This document shows, one piece after another, positions 60,101 to 64,000 of a DNA stretch of 64,000 bases. The stretch is from Liolophura sinensis (lineage: Eukaryota; Mollusca; Polyplacophora; Chitonida; Chitonidae): the NCBI RefSeq assembly GCF_032854445.1, contig NC_088300.1:8804001-8868000 (forward strand). The letters are read 5' to 3'. The notes below the pieces were generated by a model that worked only from the letters and a program-made list of their open reading frames with translations, had not been told where the DNA came from and did not search any database. The first letter of the stretch is position 1; the number at the start of each line of letters is the position of its first letter. The position numbers were made by a program, and so were the translations under genes.

Positions 60101-63100
60101 ATGGATTGTATATGTACATGAAAGGCCATGCCCCCGTCATCTTGGTCAGGTGCTCAGGTGTCTTATTCAACTACTCTACCCTACATAAATGGTATATATA
60201 TGTACATGAAAGGTCATACCCCTGTCATCTTGGTCAGGTGTTCAGGTGTCTGATTTAACTATTCTACCCTATATAAATGATATGTATATGTACATGAAAG
60301 GCCATACCCCTGTCATCTTGTGTAGGTTTTCAGGTGTCTCATTTAGCAACTCTACCCGGCATAAATGGTATGTATATGTACATGAAAGGCCTTACCCCGG
60401 TCATCTTGGGCAGGTGACAGACTGTACTGTTTCCTCCAGGAGCCTGTGTTACTTGGAGACTGGGCAGAGCTAAGGTAACTCACACTGACAGGGGTGCCTA
60501 TACTGTACTCCTGAGTCTCTGAGTCCATCTTGATATTCAGGTAGGTGTCATCAGTTGATCCAGGACTGGCACCTATGGGTAGTAGAGATGTACAGATGTT
60601 CACACTGTTATGTTAGTAGACACAAACTACAGGTTTGTAAACAGGCAATCATTGAGAAGTCAGAAATTAGGAGAAAAATTTAAGACTTACATGTTCGACA
60701 AATAGTCATTACTTATGACACAAAAACCTGGTAAACTTCATTTATCTTCTCTGTCTACAATGTTTTTTTTTTTAACAAAACATGTGTACTGGAGGATGAT
60801 AGCCATATTTAAGACATAAAGAATCAATGCTTCCACAAATTTGTAGATTACTGTATTTCTCCCAGTTTAGTTTTTTTCATGTAGCTCATTTTGCTTAATT
60901 CTGATGGATTCATCCACCTTAGATTAATTTTTCACAAGAAAAAGTTAAGCAATGCCATCAAAAGTATGATTTTAAGATTTTAAATCCAGCGATCAGAAAT
61001 CATACTGGCCAAAACATACTTTCTAATTCAAACTATAGAAACTTTAAAATAAAAGATTTGAAAATGTAGAGTATATCTTACAGAGACTAGATGCTGAGGC
61101 GACCTTGCTGAGAGTGGGAGGTACCCCAGGCTCTTTAATGGATGATGAATCCCCCTCTAACTTGGGCTGAGTGTGTACGCAATCAAAAGCAGCAAAGAAC
61201 TTCTGCAGAAGGATTGTCATGTGTTTACGCGTCATCTCAAAGCCAATTCGTAGTCCGAGTATGTAGATAACATCTATGATCTTGTAACAGAGGATGATTC
61301 TTGGCAGAGGGCCTGATGGAAAACTTAGAGATGGCAACGATGCTAGGCGGATAACAGGCAGTAACATATCACAGATTAAAGTGTCCTGAAAATAAGAACA
61401 CAGTCTGAATTAACTTCTATACCAGTGTGTTGAAGTCTGTAATGGCAGTCAAGTTTATGATTAGAGGAACATGGAGCAATGTTAAAACAACAGAATTTCA
61501 TCACGTGCCAGAATTCATCACCTGTGTCACCCGGAGCTGGAAAAACTGCCCAAGGCTTATAGCTCACTAACATCTAAACTTTGAGTACAATGGCAATATA
61601 CTTTTACTTTGCTTGCACAGATTATTCACTGGGATCAATATTAAAATGTAACTCATACTGTCTTCAGATTCTCTGATGAATAAACCAGCATACAAATGCA
61701 ATAACATTAAACCAAAATCAGATTATGCACACCTGCATTTGTGCACACATATCATCCCAGTACCCTGACTTTTCTGCTGATCACATGTAGAGTTTACCGA
61801 CCTGTAGGATATCCATAAGTGTCTTGTCAGACAGGTACTGTGTGGCGTGTCTGAGGAGAACCACGGCACCGATGAGTCCCGCTTCCGCCCGCACCGTCAT
61901 CCGCTTCATTGACACTGATATCTGCAAAACCACACAATTACACATCACATCAATGTCAATGTCAAACAAACAAAACAAATACATGCACTTATATGTACAT
62001 GTACATTGTATTTATACAACTCTCAACACTTCTTAGTCAACATTTCCTTCCAAGGACACAAAATCTGCACGTTTAATACACCAAGGTTTTACATGAGGTG
62101 CACACTCACTTCAGTCAATTTTATTGTCATTACTTAACTTTATTGTTGTCATTTAATTTGACAGCAGCAAGTTTATCTATATTTAACCAGAAAGCAATTG
62201 GACGAAACCAATGAACTTTATCAGGTACATGTACTTGACAATGGCCTAAAGGCTGGACTTTTATCAGTGTGATCTGTACTTTAATAAAACACATAGCTTC
62301 ACTGTAAAGGTTAGCAATCTGAAACAGAAGGCAGACTAGAATGTTTTGTTATCAAAGAGCCTTCACTAAGTGGATTTTAAAATATCCTTCAACTGACATA
62401 CAGCAAATTCATCATTTGCCAAACTTCAAAAAATTTTAAGAAAAAAATTTTTTTTTAAATAAATTGACAACTTCAGTTGCCCTTTTTGCATTAAAGGTAA
62501 CAAATTATTTTGCTTCCTTGTACTTTTCACATTAATGAACTACATGCATGTCAGTGGATATTATTCTTCTCAGAAAATGTCAAAACACACAAAATGAAAA
62601 CTACATGAGTGAAAAAAACAGTATGTACTGCAAACAGGATAGATGAGATTTTGGCACAGTAAGGGTTCTAAAATCTTTGTAAGTTACCATGTCCTGTATA
62701 CATGGGAAGAACTGTGAGAGGACGACCCTCTCTCCATACAGCACAGCCATGTGACCCAGACAATCCAGCAGCTTCCAGGCATTCCTGTCCCCAGCAACCA
62801 GCTGACATGACTCCACTGAAGACACATCTGTCAAGTAACAATTCATTATCCTACACACCTGTACATGTTGTAGCAGATAAAACTTCATTATCCTACACAC
62901 CTGCACACGTTGTAGCAGATAAAACTTCATTATCCTACACATCTGTACCAGCAACAACAGATAAAGATTCACTATCGTACACATCTGTACAAATAACACC
63001 AGGAAAAAATGCATTATCGCACACATCTAAGCAAGTAACAACAGATAAAACTTCACTAGTCTACCAGTCCATATGGGTAACAACAGATAAAACTTCGCTA

Positions 63101-64000
63101 TCCATTTATAATACACGAAGATTGTCAAGATTGTCTCAGTGTGCATGTACTGTGCATAACAAGGATCTTGTGTGCTCACCTGTGGGAGACTCCGGTAAAA
63201 GCTCCAGTTGTTCCTCACCCAAGTAACACAACCCAAGCATGCGGATAAGGTTGCGTGACAGGTACTTGGCAGTCAGAAGAGGGCCCAGGCGGACGGACAG
63301 CCACTTGACGCTATCTGACGCCACGTCACAAATGTTGGAGTGGGGATTTTCTGTAGAATGGTTAGAGTACGCTGAGCGGAATTCATCCGTCTCACTGCGT
63401 ACTAAGTTTGTGTTTAGCAGTGAAGACGCATCCTCACATTTCTGCTTCAATTTGAAAGCCCTGGAATTGGCTGCAGATTCAGGAGTGTAATACTCTGATT
63501 TGGATACGCTGATTCTCTCCCTTTTCTCTTCTGGGACTGCTGGTCTATCGTGAACTTCTGCTGAGGAGTCGCTGTCAGGGTTGAATGAGGAAGGGTCATC
63601 AAAGACGGAGTACAGGTCACCCTGACTTTCAGGGATTTCAACGTCACTGTCACCTGTCATGTCTGTGTTATTACGCGTAAATCCAACAATCCGTGAGATG
63701 CTGTGCAGGGATTCCTTACCGACACTTCCTATGCCATACTTGAATACTTCTGTGTCTGTGCTAGTGTCCGGTGTCAGCGAACTCCGGCTTCCCCGTGGCC
63801 CTGAGCTCTCAGAAAGACTGTCATCCTGGCTGTGATTGGCTTTTTCCTCATCACCCGTTTCACCACCAATTGACAAATTGTCTGGAAAGTCTTCATCTGG
63901 CTCCAGAGTTATCTCCAGCTGAGATGATGCTGTAATCATTGACGCATTATTATCCAGGTCTGATTCATTATCAGACTCAGTGTGATCGGGATCCATGTAG
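43615..64000 (-). CDS. WDR81: WDR81-like protein, C-terminal 999 residues, 5' part outside the window
   Basis: Eighteen exons on the minus strand: 63180-64000 (continues beyond the window), 62688-62827, 61802-61921, 61082-61385, 60396-60572, 55502-55619, 54743-54858, 52187-52373, 51478-51548, 51036-51095, 49856-49976, 47889-47991, 46542-46672, 46085-46146, 44918-45057, 44436-44535, 44147-44247 and 43615-43743. All phases join and the stop is intact. The visible protein has an acidic Ser-rich linker, then [20 protein letters not shown] and other helical segments, [14 protein letters not shown], and seven WD repeats ([70 protein letters not shown]). From family knowledge, WDR81 is a BEACH-WD40 protein of endosomes. 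It works with WDR91 to lower class III PI3-kinase activity in endosome maturation and also acts in aggregate autophagy. The BEACH part must be upstream. Identity rests on my memory of the vertebrate C terminus. Confidence 0.85.
44147..44247 (-). CDS. WDR81: WDR81-like exon 17 (WD blade 6)
   Basis: Phase 1 start, phase 0 end (cat|gtgagt). It encodes [33 protein letters not shown]. Confidence 0.85.
44436..44535 (-). CDS. WDR81: WDR81-like exon 16 (WD blade 5 end)
   Basis: Phase 0 start, phase 1 end (agag|gtaggc). It encodes [20 protein letters not shown], then [14 protein letters not shown]. Confidence 0.88.
44918..45057 (-). CDS. WDR81: WDR81-like exon 15 (WD blades 4-5)
   Basis: Acceptor 'tttgttacag|ggttgat', donor 'ctacag|gttagt'. 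It encodes [32 protein letters not shown] and KGHDGEILQ. The first seven bases and the acceptor are part of the repeat array in the upstream intron. Confidence 0.88.
45051..45735 (-). repeat. Minisatellite, 29-bp unit grown into 58-bp dimers, containing the exon 15 acceptor
   Basis: On the plus strand the first unit is 'atcaaccctgtaacaaacca' + 'acacatcac', which is the start of exon 15 and its acceptor. About 23 further units follow. From about 45270 two unit types alternate ('ccccgtaacaaacccagaca' and 'accatgtatcagaccaacat'), so the period has doubled to 58 bp. Many units keep the 'gtttgttacag' acceptor on the minus strand. Confidence 0.9.
45775..45895 (+). repeat. SINE family A fragment, diverged, in intron 14
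   Basis: 'tgtccagtttcctcgagtta', 'gtgacatattctctagtaag' and 'gcataaaatagtaaataaat' follow family A order at low identity. Confidence 0.4.
46085..46146 (-). CDS. WDR81: WDR81-like exon 14
   Basis: Acceptor 'tctgttgtag', donor 'ctg|gtaaat'. It encodes [20 protein letters not shown], between blades 3 and 4. Confidence 0.85.
46542..46672 (-). CDS. WDR81: WDR81-like exon 13 (WD blades 2-3)
   Basis: Phase 0 start at 'attgctcag|atctgg', phase 2 end (cag|gtagca). It encodes [27 protein letters not shown] and TATTEGTL. The acceptor and first five exon bases belong to the adjacent repeat. Confidence 0.88.
46668..47375 (-). repeat. Minisatellite, 72-bp unit, containing the exon 13 acceptor
   Basis: Nine to ten units begin with 'cagatctgagcaatacaaca' (plus strand) at 46668, 46740, 46812 and so on. 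On the minus strand every unit presents 'ttgctcag|atctg', identical to the real acceptor of exon 13. Units alternate 'aactctgatcaacac' and 'aactttgagcaacac'. The unit is a multiple of three, so open frames of over 230 codons run through on both strands. Confidence 0.92.
47889..47991 (-). CDS. WDR81: WDR81-like exon 12 (WD blade 2)
   Basis: Acceptor 'catttcag', donor 'ccat|gtaagt'. It encodes [20 protein letters not shown] and IASCDSTVH, which joins IWDPF of the next exon. Confidence 0.88.
48068..48131. repeat. (TA)n microsatellite in intron 11
   Basis: About 30 TA dinucleotides. Confidence 0.95.
48270..48460. repeat. Dispersed repeat, family C, in intron 11
   Basis: 'gaagtattatgcggaagact', 'ctctaagtgctaagtgcaaa' and 'ggaatcaacgagtactattt' match the 20610-20840 copy in the same order. 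Confidence 0.55.
48960..49078 (+). repeat. SINE family A, 3' fragment, in intron 11
   Basis: 'agttgctggccaccatcgta', 'gcgtgaaacaccagtcaaat' and an (aaat)n tail. Confidence 0.5.
49856..49976 (-). CDS. WDR81: WDR81-like exon 11 (WD blade 1)
   Basis: Acceptor 'gtatttgcag', donor 'ccgt|gtaagt' (phase 2). It encodes [20 protein letters not shown] and [11 protein letters not shown], a canonical WD repeat. Confidence 0.9.
50018..50505 (-). repeat. Minisatellite, about 40-bp unit, in intron 10
   Basis: Twelve to thirteen units of 'ggggaaacacacgtgactgg' + 'agtgcaacagcatatata'. It begins about 42 bases from the exon 11 acceptor. On the minus strand each unit contains 'ttgcactccagtcac', which loosely resembles the acceptor plus exon start ('gcag|gtcac'), but exon overlap is not clear here. 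Confidence 0.88.
51036..51095 (-). CDS. WDR81: WDR81-like exon 10
   Basis: Acceptor 'tatgcttacag', donor 'cgtg|gtaagt'. It encodes [19 protein letters not shown], leading into blade 1. It was found from phase and splice sites, being only 60 bases long. Confidence 0.82.
51478..51548 (-). CDS. WDR81: WDR81-like exon 9
   Basis: Acceptor 'ttgtttgcag', donor 'ttag|gtaatg'. It encodes [23 protein letters not shown], a strongly family-specific segment just before the propeller. Confidence 0.85.
52187..52373 (-). CDS. WDR81: WDR81-like exon 8
   Basis: Acceptor 'ctgacttcag', donor 'gatg|gtgagc' (phase 2). It encodes [20 protein letters not shown] and continues to LGVDPEKLR. Confidence 0.8.
52650..54808 (-). 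repeat. Minisatellite, 117-bp unit, containing the 3' end and donor of exon 7
   Basis: About 18 units. Each holds about 65 bases of exon 7 ('cacctggatcacctgtcaca' on the minus strand, coding DDTPGSPVT), the donor 'cag|gtaagatatc' and about 50 intron bases. The unit length is 39 codons, so a 350-codon open frame runs through on the minus strand in a non-exon frame. Some units (near 52771, 53240, 53565) have a changed donor ('aagtaagatgtatc' type). Confidence 0.93.
54743..54858 (-). CDS. WDR81: WDR81-like exon 7
   Basis: Acceptor 'tttgttcctag', donor 'cacag|gtaaga'. It encodes [39 protein letters not shown]. It is the only unit of the array with a unique 5' part and a proper acceptor, so it is taken as the ancestral exon. 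Confidence 0.82.
55155..55440 (-). repeat. SINE family B in intron 6
   Basis: 'tgtcacgtacagatatgcac', 'acaggcgacagacaagcggt' and 'aattctctgtccaaggccag' match the 8655-8945 copy. Confidence 0.55.
55502..55619 (-). CDS. WDR81: WDR81-like exon 6
   Basis: Acceptor 'ttctcaacag', donor 'ggcag|gtactg'. It encodes [39 protein letters not shown]. Confidence 0.85.
55850..60410 (-). repeat. Minisatellite, 88-bp unit, about 50 copies, containing the donor of exon 5
   Basis: The unit on plus is 'ctgtcatcttggtcaggtgc' + 'tcaggtgtcttattcaacta' + 'ctctaccctacataaatggt' + 'atgtatatgtacatgaaagg' + 'tcatacccc'. At the right end it merges into exon 5: on the minus strand 'ctgcccaagatgaccggg|gta' corresponds to 'ctgaccaagatgacaggg|gta' in the units, with a GT donor kept. 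It fills most of intron 5. A roughly 250-bp block at its left edge (about 55726-55980) recurs at about 59780-60036. Confidence 0.93.
60396..60572 (-). CDS. WDR81: WDR81-like exon 5
   Basis: Acceptor 'ctacccatag', donor 'ccggg|gtaagg'. It encodes [20 protein letters not shown] and on to SLSPAQDDR, a polar region of low conservation. Confidence 0.8.
60600..61040. other. Intron 4, nothing recognised
   Basis: AT-rich intron sequence without repeat or coding signal. Confidence 0.5.
61082..61385 (-). CDS. WDR81: WDR81-like exon 4
   Basis: Acceptor 'cttattttcag', donor 'tct|gtaaga'. It encodes [40 protein letters not shown] and [18 protein letters not shown], all helical in character. Confidence 0.87.
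61802..61921 (-). CDS. WDR81: WDR81-like exon 3
   Basis: Acceptor 'ggttttgcag', donor 'ctacag|gtcggt'. It encodes [40 protein letters not shown]. The donor is weak after position 2; a stronger 'gtaaac' four bases on would break the phase with exon 4. Confidence 0.82.
62035..62640. other. Intron 2, nothing recognised
   Basis: AT-rich intron sequence, with a poly(T)-like stretch near 62440-62460. Confidence 0.5.
62688..62827 (-). CDS. WDR81: WDR81-like exon 2
   Basis: Acceptor 'gttacttgacag|atgtgt', donor 'catg|gtaact'. It encodes [47 protein letters not shown]. Confidence 0.87.
62822..63106 (-). repeat. Minisatellite, about 41-bp unit, containing the exon 2 acceptor
   Basis: About seven units. 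On the plus strand each has 'acacatctgta' or 'acacacctgta' followed by '..gtaacaacagataaaactt'. On the minus strand this is 'acag|atgtgt', the boundary of exon 2. The array fills most of intron 1. Confidence 0.82.
63180..64000 (-). CDS. WDR81: WDR81-like first visible exon (acidic linker, helical segment), open at the window edge
   Basis: The frame is open to position 64000, so the methionine at 63996 is probably internal. The exon starts with an Asp/Glu/Ser-rich disordered stretch ([18 protein letters not shown]), passes [20 protein letters not shown], and ends with [38 protein letters not shown] and donor 'cacag|gtgagc'. In WDR81 this follows the BEACH region. Confidence 0.85.

Noticed and set aside
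55926-60258. Many overlapping 62-150-codon frames with [12 protein letters not shown]-like repeats
   Set aside because: They arise from the 88-bp array shifting frame with each unit. There is no single long frame and no domain.
63239-63490. Plus-strand open frame opposite the first WDR81-like exon
   Set aside because: Shadow of a long coding exon on the other strand, with no independent support.

Overview
The window is nuclear DNA of an animal, most likely a mollusc or another lophotrochozoan. Genes are split by GT-AG introns, intergenic space is large and AT-rich, and there are many copies of tRNA-headed SINEs of a kind I associate with molluscan genomes (3' part with the 'ttgagtacggcgtaaaacac' type of tail followed by (aaat)n). 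There are also palindromic MITE-like elements and an exceptional load of minisatellites. No bacterial, viral or organellar gene was seen.

Layout. 1-14.4 kb: no convincing gene; SINE copies of four families, MITE-like palindromes and a 26-bp minisatellite (11.27-11.84 kb). 14.49-15.54 kb and 25.01-26.35 kb, both on +: two paralogous small secreted cysteine-rich proteins of 133 and 176 residues. Each has a signal peptide and variable region on one exon, a phase-1 intron, and a six-cysteine domain on the last exon. I do not recognise the family. Between and after them are minisatellites with units of 39-43 bp (about 20-28.5 kb), including a 43-bp array of almost 2 kb with a 558-bp higher-order duplication. 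32.23-36.72 kb, on +: a five-exon gene for a 263-residue secreted protein with a PAN/apple-like region, a Thr-rich linker and a long-form C-type lectin domain.

43.6-64.0 kb, on -: the C-terminal half (18 exons, 999 residues and stop) of a WDR81-like protein, with an acidic/Ser-rich linker, helical region and a C-terminal seven-blade WD40 propeller. The 5' half with the BEACH domain should lie beyond position 64000. All exon phases join without a break and the CDS ends in an intact stop codon.

The most unusual observation concerns this WDR81-like gene. Seven minisatellite arrays lie in its introns and 3' UTR, and six overlap an exon edge. Their units contain a piece of the neighbouring exon plus its splice site (acceptors of exons 2, 13 and 15; donors of exons 5 and 7), or the last codons and stop of the CDS. 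Decoy splice sites or exon ends are therefore present in a handful to roughly fifty copies each. The second interesting item is the new six-cysteine secreted family. Exon coordinates were derived by hand from splice consensus, phase and reading frame, and were not tested against transcripts.
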